Shown here: piece after piece, positions 1 to 5,454 of the stretch
Layout: each line of letters starts with the position of its first letter
Position numbering within the stretch: the stretch's first letter is position 1
Assembly: GCA_937873165.1 (NCBI GenBank)
Contig: CALMVH010000058.1
Coordinates: 1 to 5,553 of the forward strand
Length of the DNA: 5,553 bases
Origin: an uncultured Rhodospirillales bacterium
Lineage (GTDB): Bacteria; Pseudomonadota; Alphaproteobacteria; CALMVH01
Reading direction: 5' to 3'
Made by a program: the position numbers and the translations under genes
The notes under the pieces: generated by a model
Database searches by the model: none
The model's input: the letters and a program-made list of their open reading frames with translations, nothing else
What the model was told of the DNA's origin: nothing

Positions 1-322
1 CGGGCGCCGCTTCATCGGGAACCGCAGGTGTTTCCAGCGCCATCTGCATAACGCCGTTACCGCCCACAATGGTCGTCGCACCCGAATACTCCGCAGCCGA
101 CTGCGTGGCGTGGTGGCGGTAATGATGCACGGTCGGCATCTGCAGGCGAACCGCGCGGCCGGCAGCGCTGCCATCCGGCAGATCGTTAAGCGCGTCGAGG
201 TTCACCTCCACGTCCGGTTGGGACGATCCGACAAACACCTGCGCATGCGCCGTCGCCATGTGCGCGATGAGGGCAAGCGTGGCAAGGGCGGTGCTGGACA
301 GTATGCGGGTCTTTATTGTCAT
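1..322 (-). CDS. N-terminal part of a secreted/envelope protein, cut by the window edge (possibly OmpA-family)
   Basis: I translated this by hand from an ATG at 322; about 107 residues are visible before the left edge. The N-terminus is a good Sec signal peptide: basic start (MTIKTR), a hydrophobic Ala/Leu stretch at residues 7-25, and a likely signal peptidase I site AHA|QV after residue 27. The mature part begins with a short segment rich in Val, Asp and Leu (VEVNLDAL around 40-47), then His-rich and Ala/Gly-rich sequence (HHYRHH near 68-73) with no further membrane segment. The start overlaps the suhB stop by four bases (ATGA), which implies translational coupling and one transcript. From memory, an OmpA-family envelope protein often follows suhB in Acetobacteraceae and this N-terminus resembles those, but the diagnostic C-terminal domain lies outside the window. 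The secreted CDS is well supported; the family is a guess. Confidence 0.75.
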   Translation of the reverse strand, partial: MTIKTRILSSTALATLALIAHMATAHAQVFVGSSQPDVEVNLDALNDLPDGSAAGRAVRLQMPTVHHYRHHATQSAAEYSGATTIVGGNGVMQMALETPAVPDEAAP

Positions 323-1152
323 TGGTTTTCGGTTCCCGTGGCGCGAAGCGTGTCAGAAGGTAATGCGGGACGCAGCATTTCCGCAAGTGTTGCGTTGATG
401 CCGGTGTTCGATGCGAGCAACGTGCGGCCATGAACGGGGTTCCGTCCGCCGTCGATCTCCGTCGCGAAGCCCCCGGCTTCCGTGACCAGAAGCACGCCCG
501 CGGCCACATCCCACGCATGCAGGCTGGTTTCCCAGAACCCTTCGTAGCGACCCGCGGCTACATAGGCGAGGTCGAGCGCCGCCGATCCCATGCGCCGGAT
601 GGCGATGTCCGCCGTCATCAGGGCCTTCAACTGCGCAAGGTAAGGATCCGAATCGGAGCGTGACTTCCCGGGTATGCCGGTCGCGATCAGCGCGTCGCCC
701 ATGGCTGTCCGGCTGGAAACCCGGATACGGCGCGCATTCACGTACGCGCCCGCGCCGCGTTCCGCCGTAAACAGTTCATCCTTTACCGGATCGTAGATCA
801 CGCCCGCGACGATCTCGCCTTCCGCCTCCAGGGCGATCGAAATGCACCAATGCGGCAAGCCGTGCAGGAAGTTGGTGGTGCCGTCCAGCGGGTCCACGAT
901 CCAGCGCCGGTCCGCCGAGCGTCCTGCGGTCTGGCCGCTTTCCTCCATCAAGAAGCCGTAATCGGGCCGGGCGCGCGACAGTTCCGACTTGATGATGTTT
1001 TCGGCGTTCACATCGGCGGTTGAGACGAAATCGGCCGGTCCCTTGCGCGAGACCTGCAGCTGTTCGACCTCCCCGAAATCGTGCACGAGCGACCGGGCCG
1101 CCTTGTCGGCGGCCGACACCATGACATTAATGATCGGGGACTTCAGCGCCAT
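319..1152 (-). CDS. suhB: Inositol monophosphatase family protein (SuhB-like)
   Basis: This is a Mg2+-dependent phosphatase of the inositol monophosphatase/FIG superfamily, cytoplasmic, hydrolysing myo-inositol phosphates and related sugar phosphates. At 277 aa it is slightly longer than the usual ~265. The family signature is complete: D47 in the DFVSTAD segment, the E70-E71-S72 metal-ligand motif, WIVDPLDGTTNF at 84-95 (metal ligands D87 and D90), the RMGSAALDLAYVA helix at 187-199 and the second signature with W214-D215. Catalytic residues therefore look intact. The ATG is preceded by AAGGA about 10 nt upstream, inside the end of efp, and only 6 nt separate the two genes. The stop overlaps the next start (ATGA). 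In Enterobacteria SuhB also acts in rRNA antitermination; whether that applies here cannot be seen. The C-terminal ~15 residues are a poorly conserved tail. Confidence 0.9.
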   Translation of the reverse strand: MALKSPIINVMVSAADKAARSLVHDFGEVEQLQVSRKGPADFVSTADVNAENIIKSELSRARPDYGFLMEESGQTAGRSADRRWIVDPLDGTTNFLHGLPHWCISIALEAEGEIVAGVIYDPVKDELFTAERGAGAYVNARRIRVSSRTAMGDALIATGIPGKSRSDSDPYLAQLKALMTADIAIRRMGSAALDLAYVAAGRYEGFWETSLHAWDVAAGVLLVTEAGGFATEIDGGRNPVHGRTLLASNTGINATLAEMLRPALPSDTLRATGTENQ

Positions 1153-1158
1153 GCGGAA

Positions 1159-1725
1159 TCAGTCCTTCGCCCGCTCGACATAGGCGCCGTCGGCAGTCTT
1201 GACCACGATGCGCGTGCCGGACCCGATATGCGGCGGCACCATCACGCGCGCGCCGTTCTCCAACACGGCGGGCTTGTACGATGAAGACGCCGTCTGGCCC
1301 TTCACCACCGGATCGGCCTCCACGATGGTCACGTCCACGCTGTCGGGCAAGGTCACCGACAGGGGCGTGCCCTCGTAGCTTTCGATCGTCACGTTCATCC
1401 CGTCCTGCAGGAAGCGCCCGGGCTCGCCCACAAGGTCGCGCGGCAGGTTGATCTGCTCGAAAGTTTCCTGGTTCATGAACGTCAGCTCGTCACCATTGGC
1501 GAACAGATACGAGAACTCGGCCTCGTCGATGCGAACGCGCTCGACCATTTCCTGGGTGCGGAATCGCTCGTTGGTCTTGTTACCGCTCTTCAAGTCGCGC
1601 ATTTCGACCTGCACGACCGAGGCGCCTTTGCCGGGGTTGTAGATCTCGCTCTTCATCACGATCCAAAGCTTGCTATTGTGATCCAGCACGCTGCCGGGCC
1701 GGATCTGGATGGCGGAAATCTTCAT
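1159..1725 (-). CDS. efp: Translation elongation factor P
   Basis: EF-P binds the ribosome between the P and E sites and relieves stalling at consecutive prolines. The protein is 188 aa, the standard length. Visible are the N-terminal KOW-like domain (residues 1-65), the loop YNPGKGAS with the tip lysine K33 that faces the P-site tRNA and is the usual modification site, the middle OB domain, and the C-terminal OB domain with the family signature region ending GTRIVVKTADGAYVERAKD. Because the tip residue is Lys, EpmA-type beta-lysylation or an unmodified form is possible; no modification gene is in the window. The ATG has a modest ACAGG ribosome site 5 nt upstream. A weak promoter candidate lies at 1753-1781. 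suhB follows after 6 nt, so efp probably leads an efp-suhB-envelope-protein operon. Confidence 0.96.
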   Translation of the reverse strand: MKISAIQIRPGSVLDHNSKLWIVMKSEIYNPGKGASVVQVEMRDLKSGNKTNERFRTQEMVERVRIDEAEFSYLFANGDELTFMNQETFEQINLPRDLVGEPGRFLQDGMNVTIESYEGTPLSVTLPDSVDVTIVEADPVVKGQTASSSYKPAVLENGARVMVPPHIGSGTRIVVKTADGAYVERAKD

Positions 1726-1752
1726 GACGACCTGTTTTATGAAAGTGGCCGG

Positions 1753-1781
1753 AACTTACGGGCAAAGCCGCGCAACTGCAA
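1753..1781 (-). promoter_or_regulatory. Candidate sigma-70-type promoter for efp
   Basis: On the minus strand TTGCAG (1776-1781) is followed by a 17-nt spacer and TAAGTT (1753-1758). Each box matches the housekeeping consensus at only three positions, but the spacing is ideal, the -10 keeps the first T, second A and last T, and the element sits about 27 nt upstream of the efp ATG. It is the best candidate I found in the 118-nt gap upstream of efp. Confidence 0.35.
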
Positions 1782-1803
1782 GCCCGGCGGAAGAATCGGT
1801 CAC

Positions 1804-1822
1804 GGGTCTGAACGCAGAACCC
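1804..1822. other. Imperfect inverted repeat (hairpin) between the DUF3592-like gene and efp
   Basis: GGGTCTG (1804-1810), a 4-nt loop, and CAGAACCC (1815-1822) pair as a 7-bp stem with one bulged base. It lies 21 nt past the stop of the DUF3592-like gene. No T-run follows on either strand, so it is not a convincing intrinsic terminator; it may be a weak or Rho-assisted 3' end, or chance. Confidence 0.25.
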
Positions 1823-1843
1823 TCAGTCCTTCATCACGCTCGA

Positions 1844-2353
1844 TCAAAGCTTTGGAGGTTCGGCTTCGGGTGGCAGAGGGCGCGAGCGCCTCATGCGTGT
1901 ACTGAGAACAGCCCAAACTGGAATGCCAAGGTAGAGTACAAGATAGGCAACTATGGCAAGGAAAAGATTAGGTGTAAAACCGGTTATCAGTGCGCATGAA
2001 GACGGCTGCGCTGGATCATAGAATACTAAAGTAGCCTGTCGAGGCTGCAATGGAGTTCTTAAGACAATGCTTTCTCCGTTTACGCCCATGGTATGGCATC
2101 TATAGGAAACGTCGTTCACGAGATATATGACTTCAAAACGTACGAACTTAGACTTTCTTCCGGATGTTGTCTGATAGACATGATAGTAATCGACTAGTCC
2201 TATCGTAGAGGGCCAGTGGCGTGAGGCATTCATTTCACGCGTTGGAAAGCAAAGCAGGATTAGCAGAAGCGGGGCAAGTAGTATTCCTACTGAAGCAAGC
2301 ACCGCGCTAGTTTTGATGCGTGTCCGCAGATGTTTGACAGTCTTTGGGCGCAT
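1844..2353 (-). CDS. DUF3592-like two-TM membrane protein of unknown function
   Basis: The protein is 169 aa with a basic N-terminus (residues 4-14), a strong TM helix at about 15-36, a soluble segment 37-127, a second TM helix at about 129-150 and a basic C-terminus (RMRRSR at 153-158). Positive-inside logic puts both ends in the cytoplasm and the middle in the periplasm, where C86 and C120 could form a disulfide. The middle part has the pattern I know from DUF3592 proteins: W47 followed by a beta strand ending in GLVDYYHVY, a VIYLVNDVSYRCHT strand pair (75-88), and VFYDPAQPSSCAL (110-122), matching the family's V-x-Y-D-P-x-x-P-x-x-x-x-L. No biochemical role is established. The ATG has no clear Shine-Dalgarno. 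Base composition is distinctly AT-richer than its neighbours: the 60-base rows starting at 1921 and 2101 are 40% and 37% GC, against 73% in the row at 4441. Recent acquisition is a reasonable inference. Confidence 0.75.
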   Translation of the reverse strand: MRPKTVKHLRTRIKTSAVLASVGILLAPLLLILLCFPTREMNASRHWPSTIGLVDYYHVYQTTSGRKSKFVRFEVIYLVNDVSYRCHTMGVNGESIVLRTPLQPRQATLVFYDPAQPSSCALITGFTPNLFLAIVAYLVLYLGIPVWAVLSTRMRRSRPLPPEAEPPKL

Positions 2354-2416
2354 GGACGTATCGAACTATGTCTACCCTCGAGGAAAGGAGTCAATCCGTG
2401 CGAGGGGACCGAAGGT

Positions 2417-3322
2417 CTACGCCTTGCCCTGGTAAATTTTAAGCGATTGGTCCAGCATTTGCAGCGCTGGTTCGAACTGTCGGTACAGGCTGTTGTAGGG
2501 CAGCACGTAGCCGTGGCCGCCGCCATCGCGGATGCCGCGGATGTCGTCGAACACGTCGTCGTCGGACTTCAGCTGGTTGCCTTCGAACAGCACGATGCGG
2601 CGGCCATTCAGGCAGGATTGGCGCACGTGCCGCACCCGGTCGCTGAGCGTGGAGGTTCCGCCCATCAAGGGCCGCTGGGCGGTTGCCACTGTCGGTTCCG
2701 TGTGGTGCAGGTGGCTGCCGGGTATCCGCACGCAGATCATGTGCGCGCCCATCAGGGAGGCGAGATGCCCTGCATACGCCGTGTTGTCCAGTGCGGTTTC
2801 GTCCTCCTCCGACTCGCCGCCTGGAGAAGACCAGAGAACCACGGCCAGGCCATAGGACTTCGCCTCCTCGACCATCGAGCGAACTTCCTCGAGATTGCCG
2901 TTCTTGTCGCCGGGATGAACCGTGCATCCGATGCCGACGCAGCCAAGCCGCAGCGCATCGCGTACCGACCCGATAATGCCGTGGTTGGACTTGCCGTGGG
3001 AGGACGACATGGTCGCGCTGTTCATCTTGAGGATCAGCGGGATGGCCCCGGCGAACGTATCCGCGCCGGTTTCCAGCATTCCGAGGGGCGCCGCCAGCGC
3101 GCTGAGGCCCGCATCGACCGCCAGTTGGAAGTGATATTGCGGATCGTAGCCGGCCGGGTATTCGAGGAAGTTGCGCGCCGATCCATCGATGGGCAGCACC
3201 ATGACGCGGCCGCTGCCGCTCAGGCGGCCTTCCATGAGGATGCGCGCAAGATTGGTCTTGGTGCCGGGGTTATCGCTTTCGTAGAGCGACAGCAGTTTCT
3301 TGACGCGTTGCGTTACGCGCAT
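2417..3322 (-). CDS. Class I (DhnA/FbaB-type) fructose-bisphosphate aldolase homologue with degenerate active site
   Basis: The 301-aa protein clearly belongs to the DhnA/FbaB class I aldolase family (TIM barrel): VKKLLSLYESDNPGTKTNLARIL (8-30), GRLSGSGRVMVLPID (32-46), YDPQYHFQLAVDAGL (59-73), FAGAIPLILKMN (90-101), SVRDALRLGCVGIG (119-132), W164 and DRVRHVRQSCLNGRRIV (228-244). Active enzymes form a Schiff base with a lysine in a GAxIIKVK-like strand; here that strand is GAHMICVRIPGS (192-203), with C197 at the lysine position and R199 at the next lysine. The usual DQGFEHGP after the barrel Asp is shortened to DGSAR (46-50), YPRG becomes SPGG (166-169), the SGG phosphate loop becomes EGN (247-249), and GRN near the C-terminus becomes PYN (275-277). 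The comparison motifs are recalled, not aligned by software. The reading frame is intact, with GGAG 6 nt before the ATG. It lies 59 nt after the 143-codon ORF and is probably co-transcribed with gap. Aldolase activity is doubtful; a pseudoenzyme or altered function is likelier. Confidence 0.88.
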   Translation of the reverse strand: MRVTQRVKKLLSLYESDNPGTKTNLARILMEGRLSGSGRVMVLPIDGSARNFLEYPAGYDPQYHFQLAVDAGLSALAAPLGMLETGADTFAGAIPLILKMNSATMSSSHGKSNHGIIGSVRDALRLGCVGIGCTVHPGDKNGNLEEVRSMVEEAKSYGLAVVLWSSPGGESEEDETALDNTAYAGHLASLMGAHMICVRIPGSHLHHTEPTVATAQRPLMGGTSTLSDRVRHVRQSCLNGRRIVLFEGNQLKSDDDVFDDIRGIRDGGGHGYVLPYNSLYRQFEPALQMLDQSLKIYQGKA

Positions 3323-3381
3323 ACGGCACTCCAGCCCGAATTGTTCGCATCAGGCATGACACGCCGATCGTTAGTTTATAT

Positions 3382-3813
3382 TTAAAAAACTGGTTTATTC
3401 AGCCGCGCCCGCAGCTCTGTTTCTCCCTGGCGGTCGGCCGGCAGGGTCAGGCATTCGCCACGCTCGCTGGTGATGGACGCCCCGTGCTTGCCGGCAAGGT
3501 TGGCGAGGGCAGGGGTCAGCACCGTGTGCTCGACCCGGATGAACCGCACACCATGCCGCAGGGCGGTCAGCGCATCGCCGGTGAAGCCACCGCAATCGTA
3601 GATATAGGCGGCGGACGCAAGGGGCGTCAGCAGGTCTTGCAGGCAGGCAAACCACGCGGCACCCATGGTGCGCGAAGCCGCGATCTGCGTGATGAGGTCG
3701 ACCGGCCCACCCGCCTGCCGTGCGATCTCCAGGAAGAAGACCGCGTCGGCATAGCCGGTAATGACGATGCGCGGGGCGATGGCGTTGCTCTTACAGAAGC
3801 TTGCCCATCGCAA
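3382..3813 (-). CDS. Conserved-looking hypothetical protein overlapping the 3' end of gap
   Basis: This is a 143-codon ORF of unassigned function. If translation begins at the TTG at 3813 it overlaps gap by 23 nt; an in-frame TGA at 3868-3870 limits any start to this short interval, and no ATG or GTG lies near the beginning of the frame, so the exact start is uncertain. A GTAAGAG stretch at the gap stop could serve as a ribosome site for a non-standard start (ATC at 3780) a few codons in. The protein looks like a small alpha/beta fold: strand RIVITGY (15-21), helix ADAVFFLEIARQAG (22-35), strand VDLITQ (38-43), helix 48-62, strand AYIYDCGG (69-76), helix ALTALRHG (81-88), strand FIRVEH (91-96), helix 101-109, then a polar tail. 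The pattern DCG...ALxALRxGVR recalls short uncharacterised proteins seen near aldolase genes in Rhodospirillales, from memory only. It sits between gap and the aldolase homologue, so a link to sugar-phosphate metabolism is inferred. The TAA stop lies in an AT-rich patch. Confidence 0.7.
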   Translation of the reverse strand: MRWASFCKSNAIAPRIVITGYADAVFFLEIARQAGGPVDLITQIAASRTMGAAWFACLQDLLTPLASAAYIYDCGGFTGDALTALRHGVRFIRVEHTVLTPALANLAGKHGASITSERGECLTLPADRQGETELRARLNKPVF

Positions 3814-4798
3814 CGGCCGTATCGGCCATGCGGTTCGAGAAACCCCATTCGTTGTCGTACCAGGCCATCACACGCACGAAGTCGCCGTCGATCACATGCG
3901 TTCCCGCCAGGGAAAAAATCGACGAGTGCGGGTCGTGGTTGAAATCGCCGGATACCAGCGGTTCGTCGTAGCAGGCCAATACGCCCTTCAGCGCGCCATT
4001 GGCAGCCGATTGCATGGCGGCGTTGATCTCCTCCACCGATGTCGGGCGGTTTGCGACGAACTTGAAATCCACCACGGAAACGTTCGGCGTCGGCACGCGC
4101 ATCGCGATGCCATCCAGCTTGCCTTTCAATTCGGGCAGGACCTTGCCGACTGCCTTCGCGGCGCCGGTGGAGGTCGGGATCATGTTCAAGGCCGCCGCAC
4201 GGGCGCGGTGCGGATCGGCATGCATGGTATCCACGATGCGCTGGTCGCCCGTGTAGGAATGGATGGTCGTCATGAAGCCGTGTTTGATGCCGACGGTTTG
4301 CTCCAGAACGTAAGCCACCGGCGCAAGGCAGTTGGTGGTGCATGACGCGTTGGAGACGATCTTGTGATCGCGGGTAAGCTTCTTGTCGTTGACGCCATAC
4401 ACGACCGTCAGATCCTCGTCGGTGCCGGGGGCCGAGATCAGCACGGTCTTTGCGCCGGCGGCGAGGCTCTTCGCCGCGTCGTCGCGCTTGGTGAACCGGC
4501 CGGAGCATTCCATCGCCACGTCGATGTCCATGGCGCCCCAGGGCAGCTTGGCAGGGTCGGCTTCGCGCACCCCGGTGATGCGCTTGCCGTCCACCATCAG
4601 CGTGTCACCTTCGACCGAGACGGTGCCGGGATAGCGCCCGTGCACGGAGTCATATTTCAGCAGGTGCGCGTTGGTTGCCAGGTCCGCCAGATCGTTGATG
4701 GCGACGATCTCGATATCGTCGCGCTTGGCCTCTGCAATTGCGCGAAACACCATGCGTCCGATCCGGCCGAACCCGTTGATTGCAACCCTGACAGCCAT
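3791..4798 (-). CDS. gap: Type I glyceraldehyde-3-phosphate dehydrogenase
   Basis: It catalyses the reversible NAD(P)-linked oxidative phosphorylation of glyceraldehyde 3-phosphate to 1,3-bisphosphoglycerate in the cytoplasm. From the ATG at 4798 it is 335 aa, the normal length. The Rossmann motif INGFGRIGR spans 7-15; IVAINDL (31-37 region) ends the second strand with D37, where an acidic residue favours NAD. The catalytic motif SNASCTTNCLAP (149-160) carries C153, and H180 lies in TTIHSYTGDQ. Phosphate and tetramer elements follow: RARAAALNMIPTSTGAAKAVG (about 198-218), RVPTPNVSVVD (234-244) and WYDNEWGFSNRM (313-324). All catalytic residues are present. A GTG three codons upstream (4807) is in frame, but the strong GGGGAG at 4807-4812 sits 8 nt before the ATG and overlaps that GTG, so ATG 4798 is preferred. 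pgk, which often follows gap, is absent; the 143-codon ORF follows instead. Confidence 0.97.
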   Translation of the reverse strand: MAVRVAINGFGRIGRMVFRAIAEAKRDDIEIVAINDLADLATNAHLLKYDSVHGRYPGTVSVEGDTLMVDGKRITGVREADPAKLPWGAMDIDVAMECSGRFTKRDDAAKSLAAGAKTVLISAPGTDEDLTVVYGVNDKKLTRDHKIVSNASCTTNCLAPVAYVLEQTVGIKHGFMTTIHSYTGDQRIVDTMHADPHRARAAALNMIPTSTGAAKAVGKVLPELKGKLDGIAMRVPTPNVSVVDFKFVANRPTSVEEINAAMQSAANGALKGVLACYDEPLVSGDFNHDPHSSIFSLAGTHVIDGDFVRVMAWYDNEWGFSNRMADTAVAMGKLL

Positions 4799-4806
4799 GC
4801 CGAACA

Positions 4807-4812
4807 CTCCCC
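4807..4812 (-). promoter_or_regulatory. Ribosome binding site of gap, which decides its start
   Basis: GGGGAG on the minus strand lies 8 nt upstream of the ATG at 4798. The upstream in-frame GTG (4805-4807) begins within this element and has no ribosome site of its own, so the shorter 335-aa product is favoured. Confidence 0.75.
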
Positions 4813-4832
4813 ATCTTTACGCGAATGGCCGC

Positions 4833-4861
4833 GTCATGCGCCCGCCCGCGCGACCCGTCAA
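4833..4861 (-). promoter_or_regulatory. Candidate promoter for gap
   Basis: On the minus strand TTGACG (4856-4861, five of six to the -35 consensus) is followed by a 17-nt spacer and CATGAC (4833-4838, three of six to the -10 consensus). Transcription would begin near 4826, giving a leader of about 28 nt that includes the gap ribosome site. It is the only good -35 on this strand in the divergent region. Confidence 0.5.
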
Positions 4862-4891
4862 GGAAAACTCCGCTGCGCGACTCGGGGCGCA

Positions 4892-4921
4892 TTGACAGGC
4901 CATGCGGGCAGGCTTTACGGT
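4892..4921 (+). promoter_or_regulatory. Candidate promoter for the coiled-coil gene and zapA, predicting a leaderless mRNA
   Basis: A perfect TTGACA (4892-4897) is followed by an 18-nt spacer and TACGGT (4916-4921), which keeps the key T, A and final T of the -10 box. The expected start of transcription, about 7 nt past the -10, coincides with the ATG at 4928. The gene also lacks a usable Shine-Dalgarno, which agrees with leaderless translation. Confidence 0.5.
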
Positions 4922-4927
4922 CCGGCC

Positions 4928-5116
4928 ATGAGCACGGACCTGCGCGAAGCCCTTGAGCGACTCGACTCCTCAATCGACCGGCTGGAAGAAACGGCGGCCG
5001 GTATCGTGCGCAAGACCGTGCGCGGCGCGGTGCAAAACGGCACGCGCAACCGGAACGAGGTTCTGACGCGCCTCGACACCGTGATCGGGCGTCTTGAAAC
5101 CTTTCTGTCGAACTAA
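4928..5116 (+). CDS. Small coiled-coil protein upstream of zapA (DUF4164-like)
   Basis: This 62-aa protein is highly charged and almost wholly helical: heptad-like spacing of Leu/Ile in LREALERLDSSIDRLEETA (5-23) and again in EVLTRLDTVIGRLETFL (44-60), with a short polar linker of Gly/Asn/Arg between (33-43). There is no membrane segment or catalytic motif. Short coiled-coil proteins directly upstream of zapA are common in Alphaproteobacteria, some annotated DUF4164; I place it there on size, helicity and position. ZapA is also a coiled-coil protein, so a structural role or partnership in the division ring is possible but is inference. The ATG at 4928 was chosen because coding-like sequence starts there; the frame stays open upstream through the gap region on the other strand, but that part is an antisense shadow. 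No ribosome site precedes the ATG; the promoter at 4892-4921 would place the mRNA 5' end at the start codon. zapA starts 8 nt after the stop. Confidence 0.8.
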   Translation: MSTDLREALERLDSSIDRLEETAAGIVRKTVRGAVQNGTRNRNEVLTRLDTVIGRLETFLSN

Positions 5117-5124
5117 GGCTTGTC

Positions 5125-5448
5125 ATGCCCAGCGTCGAACTTGTTATCAACAACCGCACCTACGCCATCGCATGCGACGCCGGCGAGGAGGAGCGGGTGC
5201 GTCACCTTGGCACGCTGGTTAACGACCGGGCCAGCCATTTCGGTGGCGCCGCCAGCGAAGTGCAGCGCCTCCTGATGGTGTCGCTGATGCTGGCCGATGA
5301 GCTGGAGGAAGCGCATCGGAAGCCGGCCTCCGTAGCGGTGTCGCATCCGGCAGGCGAGTCCGACGAGGAGCGCGACCTGCTGATCGCCGCGGTTGAACAC
5401 CTGGCGGAACGCATCGACCATATTGCAGTCAGCCTGTCGCAGACCTAG
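5125..5448 (+). CDS. zapA: Cell division protein ZapA
   Basis: ZapA binds FtsZ and bundles its filaments at midcell. The 107-aa length is typical for the family. The N-terminal FtsZ-binding head is visible as a beta hairpin (VELVINNRTYAIAC, 4-17) followed by EEERVRHLGTLVNDRA (21-36), the most conserved ZapA stretch, then a helix with SEVQRLLMVSLMLADELEEA (44-63). A variable linker (64-80) leads to a C-terminal coiled coil (81-104) that would mediate dimer and tetramer formation. The ATG has AAGG overlapping the upstream stop codon, 6 nt before it, so it is probably translated from the same mRNA as the small coiled-coil gene. The downstream sequence resembles the start of 6S RNA, matching the common zapA-ssrS order. 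Confidence 0.92.
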   Translation: MPSVELVINNRTYAIACDAGEEERVRHLGTLVNDRASHFGGAASEVQRLLMVSLMLADELEEAHRKPASVAVSHPAGESDEERDLLIAAVEHLAERIDHIAVSLSQT

Positions 5449-5454
5449 ATAGAA

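Noticed and set aside
1804..1822. Intrinsic terminator after the DUF3592-like gene
   Set aside because: The stem is short with a bulge and no T-run follows on either strand; kept only as a low-confidence hairpin.
1678..1999. Plus-strand open frames across the efp start and low-GC region
   Set aside because: Antisense to efp and the membrane gene, without ribosome sites or recognisable protein features.
2358..2409. CCCTCG/CGAGGG arms and a CCTCGAGG palindrome as a terminator after the aldolase homologue
   Set aside because: The loop is about 20 nt or more and no T-run follows; the 6-bp palindrome is common by chance.
2330..3385. 351-codon open frame on the plus strand opposite the aldolase homologue
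   Set aside because: It is an antisense shadow of a GC-rich gene: its residues are Ala/Arg/His-rich without a recognisable fold, while the minus strand has clear family motifs and a ribosome site.
3627..4508. 293-codon open frame on the minus strand inside gap
   Set aside because: Arg-rich low-complexity translation in another frame of gap; gap motifs and catalytic residues are in the other frame.
4799..4807. GTG start giving gap three extra residues
   Set aside because: The GTG overlaps the GGGGAG ribosome site that serves the ATG at 4798, and the family begins with the MAVRVAINGFGR-like segment.
4364..5116. Long 250-codon version of the small coiled-coil gene starting inside gap
   Set aside because: The part before 4928 is antisense to gap and its promoter and is not protein-like; the coiled-coil sequence begins at the ATG at 4928, just after a good promoter.
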